NCBI GenBank assembly: GCA_020200995.1
Contig: JAIVHQ010000294.1
Span: 1-6,035 of the forward strand
Reading direction: 5' to 3'
Length of the DNA: 6,035 bases
DNA from: Flavobacteriales bacterium
GTDB lineage: Bacteria; Bacteroidota; Bacteroidia; Flavobacteriales_D; Cryomorphaceae
This document shows positions 1 to 5,352 of the stretch, in pieces. Within the stretch, counting starts at the first letter, position 1. Every line of letters begins with the position of its first letter. The notes beneath the pieces were generated by a model. That model was not told where the DNA came from, did no database searches, and saw nothing but the letters and a program-made list of their open reading frames with translations. The position numbers and the translations under genes were made by a program.

Positions 1-18
1 CGATAAACCCCCGGCGCC

Positions 19-276
19 ATGCAAACCGAAATCAGCATCAAAACGGGCGAGGACACCCTCGCCAAAGCCGACAAGTTTGCCAAATCCAATGGCTACAGTC
101 TTGAAAGGTTGATGGAAGGATACATCGGGTTTTTGGCCGACAAGCAAGACTTGAACGATATGGACAAGAACGAGCTGAATGATTTGCTCAAAGAACTCCA
201 CGATGAGTTCGAATTCTCGCTCGATGTGAATGCGAAACGCGATTACCGCCGTTACCTCATAGAGAAGTACAAATAG
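19..276 (+). CDS. DUF6364 family protein, ribbon-helix-helix-like putative antitoxin
   Basis: An 85-residue protein. The N-terminal part (residues 3-40) has a short strand (TEISIKT), then a helix with AKADKFAKSNG, a turn, and a second helix SLERLMEGYIGFLA. This is the pattern of DUF6364 and related ribbon-helix-helix proteins, which in characterised toxin-antitoxin pairs bind operator DNA as dimers. The acidic, Lys-rich C-terminus (D-VNAKRDYRRYLIEKYK) matches the usual DUF6364 tail, which in antitoxins contacts a PIN-domain (VapC-like) toxin. The start is ATG 19, since an in-frame TAA lies at 4-6 and no other start lies between. No Shine-Dalgarno sequence is visible. The usual downstream VapC gene is missing: a terminator begins 59 bases after the stop and the next gene is a TPR protein. 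An upstream partner outside the window cannot be excluded. The family call is from recalled sequence pattern; the antitoxin role is inferred. Confidence 0.75.
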   Translation: MQTEISIKTGEDTLAKADKFAKSNGYSLERLMEGYIGFLADKQDLNDMDKNELNDLLKELHDEFEFSLDVNAKRDYRRYLIEKYK

Positions 277-335
277 CCGGGAGGGGAGAAGCACCTTATC
301 GTCAACAGTTCATCGCCTTGAGTGACTTTTTGAAC

Positions 336-362
336 AGCGGATGCACCTGCTTCCGCTTTTTT
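336..362 (+). terminator. Rho-independent terminator after the DUF6364 gene
   Basis: Six-base stem AGCGGA (336-341) / TCCGCT (352-357), extended across a T/T mismatch by GC (343-344) / GC (349-350), closing an ACCT loop. It runs directly into six T residues (357-362). It separates the small gene at 19-276 from the TPR gene downstream. Confidence 0.7.
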
Positions 363-391
363 ATGTTTCAATCTTTTACAATGCAGAATCC

Positions 392-421
392 TTGTCGGAA
401 GCCGCCAAAACTTTATTTTTG
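392..421 (+). promoter_or_regulatory. Bacteroidota-type promoter for the TPR gene
   Basis: A TTG (392-394) lies 19 bases upstream of TATTTTTG (414-421), an exact match to the phylum's -7 consensus TAnnTTTG, and the spacing falls within the usual range. Transcription would begin near 427, giving a leader of roughly 60 bases before ATG 491. The element sits just downstream of the terminator of the preceding gene, which fits an independent transcription unit. Confidence 0.65.
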
Positions 422-490
422 CGCAACAGCAGGCGATTTGTTTGGCACCTCGTTTGCAAGTTGACAACCTGATCTCAAAAAACATTAAAA

Positions 491-1621
491 ATGAAAAACC
501 TTATTCTACTTATGGCAATCATCACGGCAGGAGGCGCTTTTGCCCAGAACGCCAAGGTGGTGACTGCATACCGATATCTCAACAACGGCGAATTTGAAGA
601 AGCCAGAGAAGCCATTGAACCCGCCACGACCCATGAGAAAACCATGGGAAAAGACAAAACATGGCGTTACCGCGGCGATATTTATCTGGGCCTCGCGGGG
701 GAGTCTGAAAACGACAAGGTGAGCCACCTGCAGGAAGCACACAAATCGTTTCTGAAAGCAAAAGAACTCGACACCAAAGAAAACTGGAGTGAAGAAATCA
801 ATGTAGGGCTCAATAAAGTGCGCATTGAAAGTCTCAACAGCGGTATCGAAGCTTTTGAAAAGGAAAAGTTTGGCGCCGCACGCGATCTCTTTATCCTAAG
901 CGGCGATGTAGGAAATGCTCTCGGTATTACAGATACTTTGGCCTACTACAACGGCGGATTGGCTGCCGAACAAGCCGAGGATTACGAAAATGCCATCAAA
1001 TACTACAAGAAAACGGCAGAAACAGAATACCTTGAAGGGAAGCTTTGGCTGTACATCGCCAACGTATACAATAGGATGGAGGACCCCGAGGGTTATATCA
1101 GCACCATTAAAGAAGGCCGTGAGAAATATCCTGAAGATGCCGACCTGATCATCTACGAGCTCAATTACTATCTGCAAAACAGCAAGTTTAAAGAAGCCGA
1201 AGACAACCTCAAACTGGCCCTCGAGAAAGAACCCGATAACAAGCAACTCTACTTTTCGCTCGGGGTGGTGTACGAAAACCTCGAAAAGCCCGAAGAAGCC
1301 GTAAAAGCTTACAAAGATGCCATTGAGATCGATCCCGATTACTTCGATGCAAATTACAATCTCGGCGCACATTACTTTAATCAAGGCGTGGAAATGAACA
1401 ATGCAGCCAACGAAATCCAAGACAATAAAAAGTACGATGCAGCCCGCGCAGAGGCAAAAAAAGTCTTTGAGAAGGCCAAGCCCTTTTTGGAGAAAGCCCA
1501 CGCACAGGATGAGACCGACATGGGAGCGCTTGTATCATTATCTCAACTCTATGCACTGCTCAACGAAACAGAAAAATACCAGAAAATTAAGGACAAGCTC
1601 GACGCTGAGCAAGGCAAATGA
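491..1621 (+). CDS. Exported tetratricopeptide repeat (TPR) protein
   Basis: A 376-residue protein with a signal peptide (residues 1-18, hydrophobic LILLMAIITAGGAFA, predicted cleavage before Q19), so it acts in the periplasm or at the envelope. TPR helix pairs are best seen at about 149-182 (AYYNGGLAAEQAEDYENAIKYY), 183-215, 216-249 and 250-283; the last is nearly canonical (LYFSLGVVYENLEKPEEAVK, ending AIEIDPD). Residues 284-340 form a further repeat with an insertion (NLGAHYFNQGVEMNNAANEI then KKYDAARAEA), typical of a TPR family widespread in Bacteroidota. A last helix pair covers 343-372. TPRs are protein-binding scaffolds with no catalytic residues, and the partner is unknown. The start is ATG 491, after an A-rich leader without Shine-Dalgarno. 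The gene has its own promoter (392-421) and terminator (1664-1692). From memory, relatives often lie just after gyrA; that gene is not in this window. Confidence 0.93.
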   Translation: MKNLILLMAIITAGGAFAQNAKVVTAYRYLNNGEFEEAREAIEPATTHEKTMGKDKTWRYRGDIYLGLAGESENDKVSHLQEAHKSFLKAKELDTKENWSEEINVGLNKVRIESLNSGIEAFEKEKFGAARDLFILSGDVGNALGITDTLAYYNGGLAAEQAEDYENAIKYYKKTAETEYLEGKLWLYIANVYNRMEDPEGYISTIKEGREKYPEDADLIIYELNYYLQNSKFKEAEDNLKLALEKEPDNKQLYFSLGVVYENLEKPEEAVKAYKDAIEIDPDYFDANYNLGAHYFNQGVEMNNAANEIQDNKKYDAARAEAKKVFEKAKPFLEKAHAQDETDMGALVSLSQLYALLNETEKYQKIKDKLDAEQGK

Positions 1622-1663
1622 TCAGGAAAAACGGCTTTGACGGTTGTTTTTTGAACTAAATTT

Positions 1664-1692
1664 AAACCCGCAGACATTCTGCGGGTTTTTTT
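1664..1692 (+). terminator. Strong Rho-independent terminator after the TPR gene
   Basis: A perfect ten-base stem, AAACCCGCAG (1664-1673) with CTGCGGGTTT (1679-1688), closes a five-base loop (ACATT) and continues into seven T residues (1686-1692). It lies 43 bases past the TPR stop codon. Confidence 0.93.
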
Positions 1693-1693
1693 A

Positions 1694-1885
1694 TTGAATT
1701 CCATAAATATTAAACAGCTCAAAGAAAATCTGGAGCACGTAAACTCGGACGGAATGCGGCGAAAACTGGAGGGAGACATTCTGGTGAAGAAAACCACCAT
1801 ACAGCGCGCACGAAAAAATATTGCCAACCAGGATACTGTTATTTCCAGTCTGCGTCAAAAGCTCGACAGTCTACGGACAGAATAA
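1694..1885 (+). CDS. Doubtful small ORF, coiled-coil-like peptide
   Basis: A 63-codon open frame that would start with TTG 1694, immediately after the T-tract of the TPR terminator. An internal ATG at 1754 would give 43 residues. The translation is rich in Lys, Glu, Arg, Asn and Leu with rough heptad spacing (for example ISSLRQKLDSLRTE at the end), so it looks more like real protein than most shadow frames. Against it: no ATG at the 5' end, no Shine-Dalgarno sequence, no promoter of its own, and a strong terminator directly in front. It could be a remnant of a longer coiled-coil gene that ends where the structured stretch at about 1870 begins. No family is recognised. Confidence 0.25.
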   Translation: MNSINIKQLKENLEHVNSDGMRRKLEGDILVKKTTIQRARKNIANQDTVISSLRQKLDSLRTE

Positions 1886-1936
1886 ACGTGGCTCATTCGC
1901 AAGTCTTTTCAGGCCGCCTGTGTGGGTTTGCGCCAG

Positions 1937-2015
1937 GGAGGTGATCGGGGTGAATTTTTCAATTCCTAAAGAAAACACCGAGACTTTATTAGCATACCGT
2001 GCGCAGGCTGTATAA
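1937..2015 (+). other. Perfect anti-SD complement followed by a 21-codon ORF
   Basis: GGAGGTGATC at 1937-1946 is complementary over ten bases to the conserved 16S rRNA tail GATCACCTCC. It is followed at the optimal distance (8 bases after GGAGG) by GTG 1950, which opens a 21-codon frame (ending AYRAQAV) to TAA 2013-2015. No other gene in the window has such a site. The stop codon falls in the loop of the hairpin at 2001-2030, a leader-peptide-like arrangement, but no plus-strand gene lies directly downstream for it to control. Coincidence is quite possible. Confidence 0.2.
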
Positions 2016-2030
2016 TATGCAGCCCTGCAC
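2001..2030. repeat. Imperfect inverted repeat (hairpin)
   Basis: GCAGGCTG (2003-2010) pairs with CAGCCCTGC (2020-2028) with a single bulged C. A C/A mismatch (2002/2029) and an outer G-C pair (2001/2030) extend the stem. The loop is nine bases, TATAATATG. There is no T-run after it on either strand, so it is not an intrinsic terminator. Confidence 0.6.
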
Positions 2031-2160
2031 GAATCCTGGAAAGGAAGAGGCTTTCTCATATACAGGTTAACATAATATAAATTATCGGACAATTGTAGAT
2101 GCCCAAATAATTAAGCCATATAGGCGACTACTTGGCGTTTTTCAACACTGTCTCGAGGCT

Positions 2161-2622
2161 CTATTTGCCCCAGGTTTCGTTCTTCAGGGTCAATATGGCC
2201 GTCATGACATCTCTTTGGGAAATCTGACCGAGCAGTGCTCCGTCTTTCATCACCGGCAACCGACGCACTTTATTGTTCAAAAATACATCGGCGGCATCGA
2301 GTACATTTACGCTTGGCCCGATGGTGATCACTTCGCGAACCATGTGGTCAGCCACACAGCCGGAAATGTTTGGAGAATTGCTGTATTTTCCGCGTACCAT
2401 TTCCTTGAGACAATCGCCCTCGGAAATGACTCCAACCAATTTTCCCGTGTCGTCTAAAACGGGTCCGCCCGATATTCTTTTGGCAATCATTATCCTTACC
2501 ACCTCACCCACGGATTGTGTGGGACTAAACGTCGTCAGTTTAACAGTCATATGGTCGCTCACTTCTACTTGCTGGCGCTCTTTTTCGGGGGCTTTCCGCA
2601 CGCCTTGAAAACTTTTTACCAT
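2161..2622 (-). CDS. Stand-alone CBS domain-pair protein
   Basis: A soluble 153-residue protein made almost entirely of two CBS domains that would fold as one Bateman module. CBS1 spans about residues 21-76 and ends in GVISEGDCL (64-72). CBS2 spans about 90-146, opens with DHMVREVITIGPS and ends in GQISQRDVM (132-140). The I-S-x-x-D ends of both domains are the usual contact for ribose and phosphate of adenine nucleotides, so AMP, ATP, NAD or a similar ligand is likely; the ligand cannot be read from sequence. There is no enzymatic or membrane domain, so it probably acts as a sensor or partner of another protein. The first 20 residues are charged and probably flexible. The start is ATG at 2622-2620. 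It diverges from the DUF2147 gene, and no clear terminator is seen after its TAG. Confidence 0.92.
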   Translation of the reverse strand: MVKSFQGVRKAPEKERQQVEVSDHMTVKLTTFSPTQSVGEVVRIMIAKRISGGPVLDDTGKLVGVISEGDCLKEMVRGKYSNSPNISGCVADHMVREVITIGPSVNVLDAADVFLNNKVRRLPVMKDGALLGQISQRDVMTAILTLKNETWGK

Positions 2623-2659
2623 GATGTAGAGATTTTAGAGGTTGGTTGATATATTGTGA

Positions 2660-2673
2660 AGATATGAATATCT
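2660..2673. promoter_or_regulatory. Operator-like palindrome upstream of the CBS gene
   Basis: AGATAT (2660-2665) and ATATCT (2668-2673) are perfect inverted copies around a GA spacer. The site is centred about 44 bases before the CBS start codon, in the divergent intergenic region. The size suits a dimeric regulator, but the site is AT-rich and may have arisen by chance. Confidence 0.25.
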
Positions 2674-2726
2674 GTGGATAATCGATAGACTTCGTTCGAC
2701 AAATCCTACAAAAACAATCTTATTAA

Positions 2727-2756
2727 TTTGCGATTCAGCGCATTGAAGTAAATTGG
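2727..2756 (+). promoter_or_regulatory. Possible promoter for the DUF2147 gene
   Basis: TTTG (2727-2730), an 18-base gap, then TAAATTGG (2749-2756), which differs from the -7 consensus TAnnTTTG at one base. It would start a transcript near 2762 with a leader of about 120 bases. That leader would include the inverted repeat ACCCGG/CCGGGT (2768-2773 and 2786-2791) and the direct repeat CTTTATGTT (2825-2833 and 2838-2846). Only one consensus base is missed, but the leader is long, so the assignment is tentative. Confidence 0.3.
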
Positions 2757-2767
2757 TAAATGACTAA

Positions 2768-2846
2768 ACCCGGATTAACATAAAACCGGGTATCACCGAT
2801 ATATACGCACATGCCCAAACAAATCTTTATGTTACGCCTTTATGTT
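2768..2846. repeat. Inverted and direct repeats before the DUF2147 gene
   Basis: ACCCGG (2768-2773) and CCGGGT (2786-2791) form a six-base inverted repeat with a 12-base spacer. Downstream, CTTTATGTT occurs twice (2825-2833 and 2838-2846) with a 13-base period, ending 38 bases before the ATG. Either could be a binding site or an mRNA element. The rest of this 262-base intergenic region (2623-2884) is AT-rich with nothing else recognisable. Confidence 0.35.
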
Positions 2847-2884
2847 GCTGCCACCTGAAAAATTGATTTCATTCAACTGACGCT

Positions 2885-3307
2885 ATGATTCACAAGATGC
2901 TTCTGCTTATTACTTTCTTCACTTCGGCTTTCGCCCTCTGCGCCCAGCCGTCCGATGCCGCCACAGGTCTATGGCTCACGGCCGAAGGCGATTCACACAT
3001 CGAAGTATACCGCGATGGCGCTGAATTCAAAGGAAAAATCGTGTGGCTTAAAAACCCGAAAGACGACAACGGCCGCCCGGTAACCGGTGAGAACGGAAAT
3101 GAGATTCTCAACATGATCATCATGACCCGCTTTGAATACCAGGACGGAGCATATGTGAACGGCAATGTATATGATCCCGAGTCGGGAAAAACCTACTACG
3201 GCAGCATGGAGCTCGGCGGAAAAGATGTCCTGAAACTTCGCGGCAGCCTTGACAAAACCGGGTGGCTCGGCCGCACGGAAACCTGGACCAGGGTCGAAAA
3301 ACAGTAA
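2885..3307 (+). CDS. Secreted DUF2147 family protein
   Basis: A 140-residue exported protein. Residues 1-20 are a signal peptide (hydrophobic LLLITFFTSAFAL, likely cleavage before Q21). The Cys at 19 is preceded by Leu, not Gly/Ala/Ser, so a lipoprotein is unlikely. The mature part matches the DUF2147 pattern in order: GLW (28-30), a strand pair with EFKGKIVWLKNP (47-58), a DDNGRPVTG stretch (60-68), ILNMIIMTRFEY (74-85), then the signature NGNVYDPESGKTY (92-104), the strand LKLRGS (116-121), and LGRTETWTR (128-136). Family members are small beta-rich periplasmic or outer-membrane-associated proteins whose biochemical role is not established. It is transcribed alone, divergent from the CBS gene. 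Its stop lies 22 bases from the end of the convergent MFS gene, with no visible terminator between them. Confidence 0.93.
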   Translation: MIHKMLLLITFFTSAFALCAQPSDAATGLWLTAEGDSHIEVYRDGAEFKGKIVWLKNPKDDNGRPVTGENGNEILNMIIMTRFEYQDGAYVNGNVYDPESGKTYYGSMELGGKDVLKLRGSLDKTGWLGRTETWTRVEKQ

Positions 3308-3329
3308 TCGCGTCGAGGCGCACGTTCGG

Positions 3330-4598
3330 TTATAGCTCTTTTTCCGGATGGGATGACTCCCCTGCCCTTTTAGAAGCTCTCGAAAACGGCAAGGCGTATT
3401 TCCGCAGCGGCCTTACGGTTAGTGCCAGTGCAATGATCATTAGAATTCCGCCAACCGCAAACGGTGCCCCCGGAAAATCAATAGGTGCGGAATCCCCCGT
3501 GGAGATGTAGAACACATAGGTGAGTGCCGGCGGACCGATCACCGATGTAAGACTCACCACAGAAGTGAGCACCCCCTGGAGCTGCCCTTGCATTTTGTCG
3601 CTCACCCTGTTAGAAATGATGCTCTGCAGCGTGGGCGTGGCCACCCCGCCCATACAATACGGGACGATATAGGCGAAAACCATCCACGCCTCGGTGGCCG
3701 AAGCAAAGAGAAAGAGGCCAATGGTCCACATCGTCATTCCGAAGATGACGGTTCTGAACTCGCCAATCCACCGCACCACGTGGCGCACCATCCCTCCTTG
3801 TACAACCGCCACCACAACGCCCACCGTGGCCAATGAATATCCCACCATGGCCTCGTTCCAATCAAAGCGGTACATGGTGTAAAACGTCCATGTGGACTGC
3901 ACGGCATAGCCCGCGAGGTAAATTAAAAAATACGGAATGATGAACACCAAAACCGCGGGAAACTGCTTGAGGTTCATCAATCCGCCCACGGGGTTTGCCT
4001 TTTTCCACTTAAACTCTGAAACGCGTTTTTCAGGTGGAAGCGACTCGGGCAGAATAATCAGCCCGTAGGTGAAGTTCAACAGGCTCAATCCCGCTGCGAT
4101 CAAAAACGGAGCCTCGGTCCCCCACTTGGCCGCCAGCCCGCCGATCACCGGCCCGATGATAAATCCGAGCCCGAAAGCCGCTCCGATGAGCCCGAAGTTC
4201 TGCGCTTTCTTCTCCGCCGAGCTGATGTCTGCAATGTAAGCCGTGGCCACGGTAAAACTGGCACCGGTAATCCCTGCGATAACTCGGCCCACAAAAAGCC
4301 ATGCAATGGTGGGTGCAAAGGCATGAAAAACATAGTCCAATCCGAGTCCGAGCAGTGCCAGCAACAGTATGGGCCGCCTGCCGAATTTGTCGCTCAGGGT
4401 ACCCATCACCGGTGCAAAAACGAACTGCATGCCCGCGTAGGCAAACATGAGCCAGCCCCCGATACGCGAAGCCTCGCTGAGGCCTGGCCCATGGAGTTTT
4501 TCGATCAGGGCCGGTAGCACAGGGATGATGATTCCGATGCCAATCACATCGATGAGGATGGTGACGAAAATAAAACCCAGAGAAGCGTTTAATCGCAT
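3330..4598 (-). CDS. TetA-like MFS drug/H+ antiporter (TCR/Tet family)
   Basis: A 422-residue inner-membrane transporter with about 12 helices (TM1 near 7-30, TM12 near 379-396) and a longer charged loop at 185-210 between the halves. Major facilitator motifs are clear: motif A GTLSDKFGRRP (66-76), motif B GRVIAGITGA (104-113, with Arg105), and the antiporter motif C GAAFGLGFIIGPVIGG (139-154). TM1 has IDVIGIGIIIPVLP, TM3 has LDYVFHAF, and GQLQG (338-342) precedes TM11, all as in tetracycline exporters. From recalled TetA sequences, the TM1 and TM3 aspartates are kept (D17, D88), but the TM9 aspartate aligns with Trp291. The pump therefore need not export tetracycline, and no symbol is given. 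The C-terminal tail (403-422) is charged and cytoplasmic. The start is ATG 4598. It lies 57 bases after the YceI gene with no intervening promoter, so co-transcription is likely. Confidence 0.93.
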   Translation of the reverse strand: MRLNASLGFIFVTILIDVIGIGIIIPVLPALIEKLHGPGLSEASRIGGWLMFAYAGMQFVFAPVMGTLSDKFGRRPILLLALLGLGLDYVFHAFAPTIAWLFVGRVIAGITGASFTVATAYIADISSAEKKAQNFGLIGAAFGLGFIIGPVIGGLAAKWGTEAPFLIAAGLSLLNFTYGLIILPESLPPEKRVSEFKWKKANPVGGLMNLKQFPAVLVFIIPYFLIYLAGYAVQSTWTFYTMYRFDWNEAMVGYSLATVGVVVAVVQGGMVRHVVRWIGEFRTVIFGMTMWTIGLFLFASATEAWMVFAYIVPYCMGGVATPTLQSIISNRVSDKMQGQLQGVLTSVVSLTSVIGPPALTYVFYISTGDSAPIDFPGAPFAVGGILMIIALALTVRPLRKYALPFSRASKRAGESSHPEKEL

Positions 4599-4655
4599 GG
4601 CTCTGATGTCACAGCGCCGTGTAGGCGAATCGGGAGGAGGTGGGTGAAAAGCGCA

Positions 4656-5201
4656 TCAACGCACATCGCAGATCAATTTTACTTGTACGTCGACTTCTTC
4701 ACCTATTACGAAGGATCCATATGATTCTCCGAGGTTAAAATCCGAGCGTAAAATGGTAAAGCCAGCTTCCAGCACGATCAGGTTTCCTTCGTTTTTCAGG
4801 GAAAACGCGCATTCAATTGGCTTGGAAATATCCTTGATCGTAAGCTCACCCTTGAATTGATAACGCCCTTCAACCGCCGAACGCGTTACATCACGCGACT
4901 TGACGGCGATGCGTGGAAAAGCTTCCGAATTGAAAAACTCCTCTTCCTGCAGGTGGCGATCGCGCTTGCCGATTCCCGTCTCAACAGTAGAGGCACCCAC
5001 ACTCACTTCAAAATTAGATTTTTCAGGTCGCCCGGGGTCAAAGCTTCCTTCGCCGCGCAGGCCGCTGAAACTTCCGCGGACAGTGTTCACCTTGAGGTTG
5101 CTCACGGAAAATGTAACCTCCGATTCGGGCAGGACCAATAAGTTTTGAGCAAAAGCACCCGTTGCAAAAGTGAAAAACGTAAGAAGGATGAGATAGCGCA
5201 T
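4656..5201 (-). CDS. Secreted YceI-family lipocalin-like protein
   Basis: A 181-residue exported protein of the YceI family, beta-barrel proteins that bind long isoprenoid or amide-type lipids in the periplasm. Residues 1-18 form a signal peptide (YLILLTFFTFATGAFA, cleavage before Q19). Family marks follow in order: VTFSVSNLKVNTVRGSF (29-45), FDPGRPEKSNFEVSV (54-68), TVETGIGKRDRHLQEEEFF (72-90), FPRIAVKS (95-102), FKGELTIKDISKPI (116-129), FTILRSDFNLG (148-158) and IGEEVDVQVKL (166-176). The mature chain has two cysteines, C131 and C178. The frame is open 12 codons further, to an ATG at 5237, but starting there would put a polar stretch before the signal peptide, so ATG 5201 is chosen. Its promoter lies at 5263-5289, in the gap after the glycosyltransferase gene. 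The MFS gene follows on the same strand. Confidence 0.93.
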   Translation of the reverse strand: MRYLILLTFFTFATGAFAQNLLVLPESEVTFSVSNLKVNTVRGSFSGLRGEGSFDPGRPEKSNFEVSVGASTVETGIGKRDRHLQEEEFFNSEAFPRIAVKSRDVTRSAVEGRYQFKGELTIKDISKPIECAFSLKNEGNLIVLEAGFTILRSDFNLGESYGSFVIGEEVDVQVKLICDVR

Positions 5202-5262
5202 AGAAAGGATAATTGAATTTGTGACCTTGAAGAACACGGTTTGTACCCGTTTGTTTGGCCAT

Positions 5263-5289
5263 CAAAAATAGACATTCGCGGGCTTCAAA
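5263..5289 (-). promoter_or_regulatory. Bacteroidota-type promoter for the YceI gene
   Basis: On the minus strand TATTTTTG (5270-5263) matches the -7 consensus exactly and is identical to the -7 box of the TPR gene. A TTTG (5289-5286) lies 15 bases upstream, slightly closer than the usual 17-23. The start point would be near 5257, giving a leader of about 55 bases before ATG 5201. This supports separate transcription of YceI (and probably the MFS gene) from the glycosyltransferase. Confidence 0.55.
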
Positions 5290-5352
5290 GAAGTATGTCT
5301 CGCGATATTGGATCGAGTCTTTCGCAATCATGCGCCGATCTCCACAGAAAAA

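Larger units (their letters stand above)
1886..2160. other. Gene-free stretch with hairpins, possible dispersed repeat
   Basis: These 275 bases lie between the doubtful ORF and the stop codon of the CBS gene and hold no confident gene. From 1950 to 2066 there are successive inverted repeats: GAATT/AATTC (1952-1956 with 1961-1965), GCAGGCTG/CAGCCCTGC (2003-2010 with 2020-2028) and GAAAG/CTTTC (2039-2043 with 2051-2055) flanked by CCTG/CAGG. Around it, both strands are open for 60-70 codons (plus 1821-2015, minus 1871-2092). The minus reading is rich in Tyr, Cys and Ala and does not look like a folded protein. The part from about 2067 to 2160 is AT-rich, with no convincing minus-strand terminator for the CBS gene; GCC/GGC at 2115-2125 is only three pairs. 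Confidence 0.4.

Noticed and set aside
252..485. Minus-strand 77-codon ORF with several cysteines
   Set aside because: It overlaps the terminator and promoter of the plus-strand genes, its translation has no recognisable pattern, and it covers an ordinary intergenic region.
896..1501. Minus-strand 201-codon ORF, very rich in Phe, Val, Leu and Ile
   Set aside because: It is the antisense of the Lys/Glu/Asn-rich TPR gene; a hydrophobic antisense frame is expected from that composition.
1937..1946. Fragment of a 16S rRNA 3' end (minus strand reads GATCACCTCC)
   Set aside because: The bases on either side do not continue as 16S rRNA or as the 16S-23S spacer, so only the ten-base match remains.
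2001..2030. Integron attC-like site
   Set aside because: The hairpin lacks the paired core motifs (GTTRRRY and its inverse) and no integrase or cassette array is present.
2273..2608. Plus-strand 111-codon ORF opposite the CBS gene
   Set aside because: It lies wholly antisense to a clearly recognised CBS protein and its Thr/Ser/Pro-rich translation matches no family.
4030..4302. Minus-strand 90-codon ORF rich in Arg and Gly, and similar frames within 3588-4333
   Set aside because: Out-of-frame shadows of the MFS gene, produced by its G/C-rich codons.
5199..5237. Upstream ATG of YceI at 5237, giving 12 more residues
   Set aside because: The extra residues precede a complete signal peptide that begins at ATG 5201, so the shorter start is preferred.
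5038..5331. Minus-strand 97-codon ORF across the YceI 5' end
   Set aside because: It overlaps the YceI signal peptide in another frame and crosses the promoter; its Cys/Phe/Arg-rich translation has no family pattern.
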